This document shows, one piece after another, positions 1 to 5,972 of a stretch of 11,009 nt of DNA. A program made the translations under genes and the position numbers. The notes beneath the pieces were generated by a model that saw nothing but the letters and a program-made list of their open reading frames with translations, did no database searches and was not told the DNA's origin. Positions within the stretch are counted from its first letter, which is position 1. Each line of letters opens with the position of its first letter. The stretch lies in assembly GCA_964472545.1 (NCBI GenBank), contig CAYYNP010000327.1, positions 1 through 11,009 on the forward strand. The letters are read 5' to 3'. This DNA is from CAYYNP01 sp964472545 (GTDB lineage: Bacteria; Planctomycetota; Planctomycetia; Pirellulales; Thermoguttaceae).

Positions 1-25
1 CTCGGAGCCAGTCCCCCTTTTCCAC
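1..25. repeat. Partial palindromic repeat arm at window edge
   Basis: The bases closely match the reverse complement of the left arm of the element at 2735-2822 (core GGCTCCGAGCC, then CAGTCCCC in the opposite sense, then TTTTCCAC). Only one arm is inside the window; a partner arm would lie to the left. The same sequence in two places with inverted orientation indicates a dispersed short palindromic element rather than coding DNA. Confidence 0.6.
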
Positions 26-103
26 TCCCGCGAATCGACTTTGCAGTTCTCCTGGCAAGACCGCGAGCCGGACTTCTTCGAGCAGCCGCGGAGCGTCAGC
101 CAC
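1..103 (-). CDS. Possible start of a further gene in the ACP operon (partial, uncertain)
   Basis: Shifted one base from the frame of the upstream ACP-like gene, an open frame can start at a GTG (103-101) that overlaps that gene's TGA by 8 bases. It runs out of the window with a protein-like start (VADAPRLLEEVRLAVLPGEL). There is no clear Shine-Dalgarno sequence, and the last codons run into the palindromic repeat arm at 1-25. This could be a gene cut short by the repeat, a translationally coupled third cistron, or chance. I do not recognise a family. Confidence 0.2.
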   Translation of the reverse strand, partial: MADAPRLLEEVRLAVLPGELQSRFAGVEKGDWLR

Positions 104-386
104 AGCCGAGGTCGCGCACTAGATGGGCCTCGCGGGTGACTTCGGCGACGTCGAGCCCTAGTTCGTCGGCGATGATCTGTTGGAGCTGCGCCCAAATGCG
201 GTCTTCCGACCAGGGTGTTGTGGGCGGATCGTCGGCATTTACATCGATCGGCCGTGCGCGGACCTGTCTGACGATCACTTCGTACAGGTCGCCGGGCGTA
301 GCCAGTTCGGCGACCTCGGCGTCCGGTAGGCTGATGCCGAAGGTCTCTTCCGTTTCCATCAGGATCTCAACGAAATCCAGTCCCAT
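96..386 (-). CDS. ACP-like protein, apparently permuted, lacking the phosphopantetheine serine
   Basis: This 96-residue protein begins MGLDFVEILMETEETFGI, which corresponds to the central part of an acyl carrier protein from the DSL motif through helix II. Phe5 stands where the phosphopantetheine-bearing Ser should be. Residues 1-45 match ACP helices II-IV. After a Pro/Asp-rich linker, residues 62-96 (IWAQLQQIIADELGLD, ending VRDLGCG) match helix I and the loop that normally comes before the DSL motif. The ACP halves thus appear in swapped order. The start at 386 has GGAG six bases upstream. It lies 32 bp downstream of a canonical ACP on the same strand, so the two are probably co-transcribed. 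By the family rule it cannot carry a 4'-phosphopantetheine on this site; a structural, docking or regulatory role is my inference. Confidence 0.75.
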   Translation of the reverse strand: MGLDFVEILMETEETFGISLPDAEVAELATPGDLYEVIVRQVRARPIDVNADDPPTTPWSEDRIWAQLQQIIADELGLDVAEVTREAHLVRDLGCG

Positions 387-418
387 GGCGCGCTCCGATC
401 GAAATATCGGCCGGCTGC

Positions 419-706
419 CTACCCCGACGAGCCGAGCAGCGGCATCAGTTCCACGAGAATATCGCCGGCCGTGCTGACGCGTTCGAAGAGCTCGTCCGGC
501 ACGCAGACGTCGAACTGCTCCTCGATCTCCATGCTGATCTCGATGATATCGAGGCTGTCGCAGCCGAGATCGGCGATCAGTTGTTGGCCTTCGTGGATTT
601 CGTCGGGCGACGTCTCGGCGAACGGGGCGACGATCTGCCTCACCTCGGCCCAGAGGCGATCGCGGGACATTTCGGCTTGTTCTATCGGGCTACTTGGTAT
701 CGGCAT
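419..706 (-). CDS. Acyl carrier protein (phosphopantetheine-binding)
   Basis: This 95-residue ACP carries the classic motif ADLGCDSLDIIEI, with Ser51 as the expected 4'-phosphopantetheine site. An amphipathic helix I (residues 18-30, WAEVRQIV) precedes it, and the acidic helix II region (MEIEEQF, residues 59-65) and a C-terminal helix follow. Size and layout fit stand-alone ACPs that carry acyl chains in fatty-acid or specialised lipid/polyketide synthesis; which pathway cannot be told. The start at 706 is chosen because AAGGAG lies seven bases upstream; Met13 at 670 is an alternative and would give a more typical N-terminus. The start overlaps the end of the upstream XRE regulator by 17 bp, which suggests translational coupling, and the ACP-like gene follows 32 bp later. 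It is unlikely to be the housekeeping acpP, because no fab genes flank it. Confidence 0.88.
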   Translation of the reverse strand: MPIPSSPIEQAEMSRDRLWAEVRQIVAPFAETSPDEIHEGQQLIADLGCDSLDIIEISMEIEEQFDVCVPDELFERVSTAGDILVELMPLLGSSG

Positions 707-1112
707 CGCATAACTCCTTGGCAGAGGATTCGGGCTTTTCGCAGCGAAGGTGCTGGCTGGCGGCGGCGTTCATGGCCACGACCAGCTTGCGAACGGTCTT
801 GAAGTCGGGATCGGTTCGCCCTCGCTCGATGCGGTTGAGCGTCTCGGGGCGGACGCCCGCACGTCGGGCCAACTCGGCCTGCGAGAGCCCGGTTGCCCGG
901 CGTCGGCGGACGAGCTTCTCGGCCAGCGTGGCCCGATCCAGGCCGAAGTCGAATCCGCCGGAAGGCGGAGCGCCTTCGCCCAACGCACCGGCCGGCTCGA
1001 TGTTGGCCGCCCGGCAAAGCCAGTCGAATTCCGACTCCCGCAGGATCACGTAACGCGCCCCGTCGAGTTCGACGTGGGAGGGACGCACGCTCGGTCGTTC
1101 GCGGTTGGTCAT
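690..1112 (-). CDS. XRE-family helix-turn-helix regulator
   Basis: The 140-residue protein has a short N-terminal segment (residues 13-35, VELDGARYVILRESEFDWLC) of the kind seen in antitoxin-like XRE proteins. A Cro/CI-type HTH follows at about residues 62-118, with the hallmark string GLSQAELARRAGVRPETLNR and then IERGRTDPDFKTVRKL. No toxin gene is adjacent; instead its stop lies inside the start of the ACP gene, so it heads a regulator-ACP-ACP operon. I take Met at 1112 because the promoter at 1189-1217 lies just upstream; the Shine-Dalgarno sequence is weak. The frame stays open to 1562, but that extension crosses the promoter and a palindromic repeat and is rejected. It probably regulates its own operon through the direct repeats at 1199-1230 (inference). 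Confidence 0.8.
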   Translation of the reverse strand: MTNRERPSVRPSHVELDGARYVILRESEFDWLCRAANIEPAGALGEGAPPSGGFDFGLDRATLAEKLVRRRRATGLSQAELARRAGVRPETLNRIERGRTDPDFKTVRKLVVAMNAAASQHLRCEKPESSAKELCDADTK

Positions 1113-1188
1113 GGTCGTGGCTCGCTTCGGCGGCGTTGGCAGGCGGTCGACGGACGCCCGGCTGAGGCTCGTAACTGACTTCGGCCGA

Positions 1189-1217
1189 ATCTTACCGGGT
1201 ATTGAGGCAAAAGTCAA
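1189..1217 (-). promoter_or_regulatory. Sigma70-like promoter of the XRE-ACP operon
   Basis: On the minus strand, TTGACT (1217-1212) is followed after exactly 17 bases by TAAGAT (1194-1189). This places transcription start near 1182 and leaves a leader of about 70 bases before the ATG at 1112. It is the best promoter match in the window. Confidence 0.5.
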
Positions 1218-1230
1218 GAGTATTGCGGCA
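1199..1230. promoter_or_regulatory. Direct-repeat operator candidate flanking the -35 box
   Basis: GTATTGAGGCA at 1199-1209 and GTATTGCGGCA at 1220-1230 are direct repeats with one mismatch. They are spaced 21 bp start to start, about two helical turns, and lie on either side of the TTGACT box. This placement is what one expects of binding sites for an autoregulating HTH protein; binding by the adjacent XRE protein is an inference. Confidence 0.4.
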
Positions 1231-1339
1231 GAACGCATCCGCTTGTCGAGCAGCAAGAACGCGGCATAGGCCTCGGTGCCGACGCCAATCGCCGTAAGAT
1301 ACTTGCGTACAACAGTTTGCGAATCGTAGGAGGTGAGCG

Positions 1340-1449
1340 TTCGCCTAACCCGTGAAGATCCGCTTGTAGTGACCGCATTCATGCGGTCTCTTGCGGCATT
1401 CCGCTGCACGGCCCCGATGAATCGGGGCACTACGAACGGGTTCGGCGAA
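1340..1449. repeat. Outer inverted repeat enclosing a REPIN-like element
   Basis: TTCGCCTAACCCGT at 1340-1353 and ACGGGTTCGGCGAA at 1436-1449 are inverted repeats with one mismatch. They enclose the double palindrome at 1366-1433. The arms could be a second repeat layer, or a former palindrome into which the inner element inserted. Confidence 0.5.
1366..1433. repeat. REPIN-like double palindrome with GTAGTG heads
   Basis: The element starts with GTAGTG and a hairpin (ACCGCAT-TC-ATGCGGT), has a spacer of about 22 bases, and then a second hairpin (GCCCCGAT-GA-ATCGGGGC) ending in CACTAC, the reverse complement of GTAGTG. Read outward-in from each end, both halves have the plan GTAGTG, hairpin, TTCAT loop. 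REP sequences mobilised by RAYT tyrosine transposases typically begin with GTAG followed by a hairpin, and pairs in opposite orientation form REPINs. No RAYT gene is in the window. Confidence 0.65.
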
Positions 1450-1520
1450 TGAGTACCGTGGGAGGCGAGGTCATCGGCCGATGCCGAGCCTTGCTCGATC
1501 AGGTGGGAATCGAACCGCTC

Positions 1521-1549
1521 TTGACGCAGTGGGGGAGGACTGCTATTGA
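1521..1549 (+). promoter_or_regulatory. Weak promoter candidate for the first barrel gene
   Basis: TTGACG (1521-1526), a 17-base spacer and TATTGA (1544-1549) precede the start at 1621 by about 70 bases. The -10 box is poor. The spacer holds a small GCAGT/ACTGC hairpin. It is the only -35 match I see upstream of this gene. Confidence 0.25.
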
Positions 1550-1620
1550 ACCGCCTCGGCAAAGGCTTCTCGTGAACCGATCTCTTGCCAGGCGCTTTTC
1601 AGCGGCAGACGGATACGAAT

Positions 1621-2715
1621 ATGGTACGACGGATTTTTGGCCCGACGGCCATACTGTGGGCAATTTTGTGCAGTCCTTTATGGGGGCAGCCGGGACTTAG
1701 TCCGCCGCCTCAGACGTTTGCTCCAGGCACTGCGCCGGGCCTGACGCCGGGGCCGGTTCCCCCGCCACCGGCACCGGGAGTGACCCTCGAGGGCATCCGC
1801 CCGATGGATCCGAACTTCGACGCGTACGCCGTCCCCGGATCCGCGCCGCAGACGTTTCTGCCGGAAGACCCGACTTTCTTCTCGGGGGAGCCCGTCTTCT
1901 CCGAGGACATGTACACATCGGTGATCAAGTTCTATGAAGGTGTGAAGCTCGATTATCTGTGGATGCCCGGCGGCGGCAACCAGGAGTTTGGCGTCAACGA
2001 CGTGGAACTCAGCACGCAGTTCAACTTCCCGTTCTTCGGCAGCAAGCAGCCGTTGGAGGTTACGCCGGGCTTTGCGATCCACTACTGGTCGGGGCCGAAG
2101 ATACCGCCGGCCGATCTGCCGCCGTACGTCTTCGACGCCTATCTCGACGCTGCGTGGAATCCACAGCCGACACCGATCGTCGGGGCCGAACTGGCGTTTC
2201 GCGTCGGCGTCTATTCCGATTTCGAGAAGATCACCAGCGACAGCATCCGCGTGACGGGCAAGGGCATCGTCGTGTTTAACCTGTCAAGGAGTTTCACGCT
2301 CAAGGCGGGCATGGAGTATCTCGATCGCAACCGAGTGAAGATCTTGCCGGCCGGTGGAGTCACCTGGAAGCTGAACAACGACTTGATCCTCGACATTTAC
2401 TTCCCCAGGCCGAGCATCCGGCGGCACATGGTTCGCACGGCCATGGCCGACTGGTGGCTCTACCTGCGGGGCGAATACGGCGGCGGGGCGTGGACGGTCC
2501 GACGCGTCGGCGGCCCGCTGAACGGCCTCTTGGACGAAGTCGACTACAACGACCTGCGGATCGCCCTGGGCGTCGACTTCAAGGGCGACCGGCTCAAGGG
2601 CCTGTTCGAGGTCGGCTATGCGTTCGAGCGGGAGATCCGCTACGCCAGCGGCACGGACCCCGAGGCCTTCCGTCCGGATACGAGCGTCTTCGTCCGTGGG
2701 GTGTTGGTGTACTAA
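1621..2715 (+). CDS. Secreted outer-membrane beta-barrel protein, copy 1 (possibly DUF6268-type)
   Basis: A 364-residue protein. Residues 1-22 are a signal peptide (MVRRIFGPTAILWAILCSPL, cleavage near WGQ). A proline/glycine-rich leader of about 40 residues follows, and from about residue 105 alternating hydrophobic/aromatic strands typical of a beta barrel, including WMPGGG, TPGFAIHY and LPPYVFDAY. It ends in a strand finishing RGVLVY, with a terminal aromatic residue as in BAM-recognised proteins. ATG 1621 is chosen over the upstream TTG 1585 because it puts the signal peptide at the N-terminus; the RBS is weak. The next gene encodes a clear homologue. The DUF6268 name is from memory and should be checked; structural or transport roles cannot be told apart. 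Confidence 0.82.
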   Translation: MVRRIFGPTAILWAILCSPLWGQPGLSPPPQTFAPGTAPGLTPGPVPPPPAPGVTLEGIRPMDPNFDAYAVPGSAPQTFLPEDPTFFSGEPVFSEDMYTSVIKFYEGVKLDYLWMPGGGNQEFGVNDVELSTQFNFPFFGSKQPLEVTPGFAIHYWSGPKIPPADLPPYVFDAYLDAAWNPQPTPIVGAELAFRVGVYSDFEKITSDSIRVTGKGIVVFNLSRSFTLKAGMEYLDRNRVKILPAGGVTWKLNNDLILDIYFPRPSIRRHMVRTAMADWWLYLRGEYGGGAWTVRRVGGPLNGLLDEVDYNDLRIALGVDFKGDRLKGLFEVGYAFEREIRYASGTDPEAFRPDTSVFVRGVLVY

Positions 2716-2734
2716 CTCAAGCTGTAGACACGGA

Positions 2735-2822
2735 GTGGAAAACGGGGACTGGCTCCGAGCCACCGCAGATGCCAAACCTGCGGAGAGACATTGCCGGCTC
2801 GGTGCCTGTCCCCTTTTTCCAC
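2735..2822. repeat. Palindromic dispersed element between the barrel genes
   Basis: The 27-bp ends are inverted repeats matching at 24 positions: the left arm (2735-2761) starts GTGGAAAACGGGGACTGG, and the right arm (2796-2822) is its imperfect complement ending CCCCTTTTTCCAC. Inside lies a second inverted pair, CCGCAG/CTGCGG (2763-2768 and 2778-2783). Another arm is at 1-25. This is a REPIN/MITE-like non-autonomous repeat filling most of the 158-bp gap between the two genes; it might also act on the RNA as a hairpin. Confidence 0.72.
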
Positions 2823-2873
2823 GGCGCCCCAGCTTCCGCGATCCGCAGCCGAAACGCCCAACGGAACCGACGC

Positions 2874-3908
2874 ATGACGCCCAAGCAAAAAACCGTTCGA
2901 TCGATACTGCCGATTGCGCTGGCGGCGTGGTGGCTCGGCGCGCCACCCGCCGCCGCTCAGATCCGACGCCTGCCGCCGGTCGACGCCACCGCGACGTACC
3001 CCGGCCAATTGGTCGCGTACGCCGGCTCGACGTCGGAGATCCTCGAGATGCCCGGCGAGGTGGGCTTGCCCGAACAACCCGAGCTACCACCGGGCGCACG
3101 GCCGGGGATGTTTCAGAGGCTGACCTTCGGCGCCGCGTGGCTGCCCGGCGGGGGCGGCGTCTCGTTTGGCGTAGGAAGTCTCCAGTTGGAGTCGATCCTT
3201 GCGCTGCCGATCCCCTCGCGCGAGTATCCGTTGATCATCACGCCCGGCTTCGGCGTGCATTATCTCGAAGGGCCGCCCGGTGAAGGGCCGATCGCCGACG
3301 GCCTTCCTCCTCGAGTCTTCGACGCCTACACGCAGTTTCGCTGGATGCGGCGCCTCTCACCGAAGCTGGGGATCGATCTGGCGGTGACCGCCGGCGCATT
3401 TGGCGACTTCCTGCAAAGCAGCGACGACGCCATCCGCCTGACCGGTCACGGAGCCGCCGCGTGGACCGCCAGCGAGACGCTGAAGTTCGTCTTGGGTGCC
3501 GCCTACATCGACCGCTACAGCACCGCCGTGTTGCCCATCGCCGGGCTGATCTACACGCCAAACGAGTCCGTAGAGTACGAGTTGGTCTTTCCCGAGCCGC
3601 GGATCGCCCGACGGATCTACTGGCACGGGGCGATGACCGAGGAAACGGAAGACTGGATCTACCTGGCCGGCGAACTCGGCGGGGGAATCTGGGCCGTCGG
3701 GAAAGACGGCGTGGGTGGCCGCCGCGTGGAGATGCTCGACTATACCGATTACCGCTTATTCCTGGGGCTCGAACGCAAAGCGATCCACGGACTCGACGCC
3801 CGGCTGGAGATCGGTTACGTCTTCGGCCGCAAGCTCCGCGTGTTTGGTTCGACGTGGGAATTGCGCCCCGACGACACGCTGATGCTCCGCGGCGAGCTCG
3901 TCTACTGA
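2874..3908 (+). CDS. Secreted outer-membrane beta-barrel protein, copy 2 (paralogue)
   Basis: A 344-residue protein with a signal peptide at about residues 1-26 (SILPIALAAWWLG, cleavage near AAA-Q) and a short acidic/Pro linker. Its barrel follows copy 1 motif by motif: WLPGGG for WMPGGG, TPGFGVHY for TPGFAIHY, LPPRVFDAY for LPPYVFDAY, DAIRLTGHG for DSIRVTGKG, YIDR for YLDR, and ELGGGIW for EYGGGAW. It ends RGELVY like copy 1. The frame is open from 2454, but that upstream part overlaps copy 1 and the palindromic repeat, so ATG 2874 with its signal peptide is the start. Tandem duplication followed by strong divergence is the simplest origin. It is probably transcribed from a promoter upstream of copy 1 unless the repeat blocks read-through. 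Confidence 0.82.
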   Translation: MTPKQKTVRSILPIALAAWWLGAPPAAAQIRRLPPVDATATYPGQLVAYAGSTSEILEMPGEVGLPEQPELPPGARPGMFQRLTFGAAWLPGGGGVSFGVGSLQLESILALPIPSREYPLIITPGFGVHYLEGPPGEGPIADGLPPRVFDAYTQFRWMRRLSPKLGIDLAVTAGAFGDFLQSSDDAIRLTGHGAAAWTASETLKFVLGAAYIDRYSTAVLPIAGLIYTPNESVEYELVFPEPRIARRIYWHGAMTEETEDWIYLAGELGGGIWAVGKDGVGGRRVEMLDYTDYRLFLGLERKAIHGLDARLEIGYVFGRKLRVFGSTWELRPDDTLMLRGELVY

Positions 3909-4614
3909 TTTGACGTCGCCGGCTGCGTCCTGTTGCCGCCGCCATCTCGTCCAACGCGCTCTGAGGAGAACTTGCCCCGGCTTTGCACAGCAGCCAATTC
4001 CCACAGGCCAATCGGGGCGTGCACAAGTTCTTTTCAGGATAGGACTTACGCCGGCCAGAGATGCAGTCTGAGCACACCCCCCTACAAGTGCTGGTGCTCA
4101 AGAATGGCGGATTTGGCATGTAAGTTGTGCAATGCCATCAGGTTACGACGAATCCCCCGAATCCGTTGCCGGTCATCATCTCGACGCCGGAGTTACGTCG
4201 ACCGAGGGAGCGATGATGTACGATGGAACCACCTATACGACAGTAGGTTACGACGCCTGCATGCCGTCGCCAATTGTCGCAACTCAACTCGGTTTTGGGT
4301 TGACTGACACAGTAATCCAATGTAATTGCGCCAGGAGGCGGCTTCGGTCAACGGTCCGTCGCGGCCGGTATGACTGGCGCCGCAAGTCTCAATCGCGTGC
4401 CACTCGTTGCTTGCGCGCCGGCGTTTGCGTGGCTACTACGCCCCGTACTGTGGCGATCTAAGAAGACGCCAAGTGACGGGCGACGAGGCTCCGGGCACAC
4501 ACATCCTCTCGTGCGTGCCGCCCCGTGTCATGCTGGCCTAAACAGGGGGGTATTTCCAAGCAGAACGCTATGCCGTACACTAAGGGGTATCTATTATATC
4601 AGGGGAACCAGGGC
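3909..4614. other. Gene-poor stretch with several inverted repeats
   Basis: No convincing gene is seen here. Inverted pairs are AGAACTTG/CAAGTTCT (3967-3974 and 4024-4031), with CCCCG/CGGGG inside, and TGAGCAC/GTGCTCA (4069-4075 and 4094-4100). A 109-codon open frame from 4132 has no ribosome site and matches no family I know, although its first 60 codons look protein-like. GGTTACGAC occurs twice (4142 and 4245). The stretch may be decayed coding or insertion-sequence debris. Confidence 0.5.
3967..4037 (+). terminator. Possible terminator after the barrel gene pair
   Basis: An imperfect inverted repeat closes with AGAACTTG and CAAGTTCT, with an inner CCCCG/CGGGG pair. It is followed directly by TTTTC, 60 bp after the stop of the second barrel gene. 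The stem is interrupted and the loop large, so it may equally be a dispersed palindrome. Confidence 0.25.
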
Positions 4615-5004
4615 ATGGGACAAACTCGCAAGCACGGTGATCGACGCCGGCCGGGGCGGACTTCGGCCGCTACGGGGCGGTCGGACGGGGCAAGGCCGGG
4701 CGGATCTCACTGGCGGCCGTGGGGATTCTCTTCGTGGGAGTCGTGGTCTGGGTGGCCACGCATTGGAACGACCGGCCCGACGGCCTGCAAAAGCCGACGC
4801 GTGCGGATGCCGCTGCCGATCCGGCGGAACGATCATCTTTGCCGATGCCCGAAATGCGCCGGCAGGCGAACGAGACGCTCGGCATGCCGACAATGCGGAC
4901 GGCGCCGAATCCCTACGGTCCTCAAGTACCATTGCCCCATCCCGCCCGGCGTTCCGCAGCCACATCGGCCGCCGGTGCCGCGCGATCTTTGGAACCATTA
5001 TTGA
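4615..5004 (+). pseudogene. Frameshifted small membrane/Pro-rich protein (copy 1 of a repeated C-terminus)
   Basis: The pieces read as one protein only with two frame changes. It starts at ATG 4615 (MGQTRKHGDRRR, with AGGGG upstream). The best frame then moves by about 4641-4665 to ADFGRYGAVGRGKAGRISL and a membrane segment (AAVGILFVGVVVWVATHW, about 4713-4766), followed by RRQANETLGMPTMR and PNPYGPQ. Near 4930 it returns to the first frame for IPPGVPQPHRPPVPRDLWNH and a stop at 5004. The two shifts cancel, and each piece is hydrophobic or Pro-rich in the way a real protein would be. A GTG at 4719 could initiate only the middle piece. The C-terminal part recurs at 7300-7412. Function is unknown; a small single-pass membrane protein is all that can be said. 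Confidence 0.5.
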
Positions 5005-5029
5005 CACAACCGACCCATAATCACAGAAT
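5001..5029 (+). promoter_or_regulatory. Promoter candidate for the RHS-tip gene
   Basis: TTGACA (5001-5006), a perfect -35 match whose TGA is also the stop of the preceding remnant, is followed after 17 bases by CAGAAT (5024-5029), a moderate -10. It lies just ahead of the AAGGAG and ATG of the next gene, so the leader would be short. Confidence 0.3.
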
Positions 5030-5051
5030 GCCCATTCGAAGGAGCAGCCCC

Positions 5052-5956
5052 ATGTCTCGAACCGGCTTCGCGTTCACCGCCGCCACGCTGGCCATCGCCG
5101 CGACCGTCCCCTCCACCGCCACCGCCTACTACCACGCCCAGTTCGGCCGGTTCCTCAACCGCGACCCGATCGGCTATCGGGCGGGGGATGCGAACGTGTA
5201 TCGCTACGTCGGCAACCGTCCGACGGGGAGCGTGGATCCAAGTGGTTTGTATGACATAGAGTGGGAGCAGGTGGAGGGCACCGACAGTTGGGAGGGTGCG
5301 TTTGTTGCCAATAAGAACACGCTCCTACGTTCATTCGATCGCGTCGAAGTGAAGCTCTCTCGATTGCTTGCCGAGATGCATAAGGAGCGCAACGGGATGT
5401 CACCTTGTGTGCGAATCCTTATGGATCTGAAACTGGCCCCACTGAAGGGAGTTCTGTTGGGCATGCAGCAGGGATTGCGTTCGGAAAGCGAGAACTTGGA
5501 ACTGTATCATTACGACTTTCGGAAGAGGGATGAAGAGAGGATGGGGATTCTATTGCCGCTGGCCCTGGAGTTTCCCGAGGTGGTGACTGCTCTTGACAAG
5601 GACGACGATACACCGGCGAGGCATTATGAGCCCGTATTGACGGAGGGCGACGAAATCCACTTCAATGATAATCCGCAGGGCTCACCGTGGTTCAATCTAG
5701 GCCCCACCCCTGCTATGGCAAACCCGGCTCTAGATGCTTTGCTCTTCCACGAATTGTCGCGTATATATATGGGACGGAAGATAACAACTCGAAAGGCGAG
5801 TTGATGTATGCGCTTCAGATCCAGGAGATAATCAACACCGGGCTCGCTAAGAACAACCGCTACAAGGATGCACTAGCTGAAGCCAAGGCGATCTGCGCAT
5901 GCGTAGGCGGCGTGCTTTCGAATCTGCAAGGACGCCTGCGTTTCGGCGGTGATTAG
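5052..5956 (+). pseudogene. Signal peptide + RHS core tip + metallopeptidase-like toxin domain, frameshifted
   Basis: The intact frame (5052-5804, 250 codons, AAGGAG seven bases upstream) has a signal peptide (residues 1-25). An RHS-repeat-associated core end follows at once (residues 26-66: YYHAQFGRFLNRDPIGY, then NVYRYVGNRP and VDPSGLYD), with no RHS/YD repeats before it. The variable C-terminus has a helical region (about 85-180) and then EIHFNDN and LLFHELSR (residues 231-237). HELSR resembles a zincin HExxH with the last His replaced by Arg. At the TA run 5762-5770 the sense frame changes: the -1 frame continues GTEDNNSKGELMYALQIQE and ends at 5956. GTxD after HExxH recalls aspzincin-type zinc ligands (family knowledge; assignment tentative). 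Such tips are usually toxin domains. Two lesions suggest an inactive relic unless the shift is programmed. Confidence 0.65.
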
Positions 5957-5972
5957 AGAGGAAGGAAGTGCC

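Noticed and set aside
1499..1520. tRNA T-arm-like string on the minus strand (GGTTCGATTCCCACC)
   Set aside because: The five bases on each side of the loop do not pair and no cloverleaf can be built around it.
1113..1562. In-frame N-terminal extension of the XRE regulator to 290 residues
   Set aside because: It crosses the best promoter in the window and both arms of the REPIN-like element, and the shorter protein has the usual XRE layout. A patch at about 1225-1345 (VVRKYLTAIGVGTEAYAAF) does look protein-like and may be a gene scrap.
2454..2873. N-terminal extension of the second barrel protein
   Set aside because: It overlaps the first barrel gene out of frame and then translates the palindromic repeat; the signal peptide begins at 2874.
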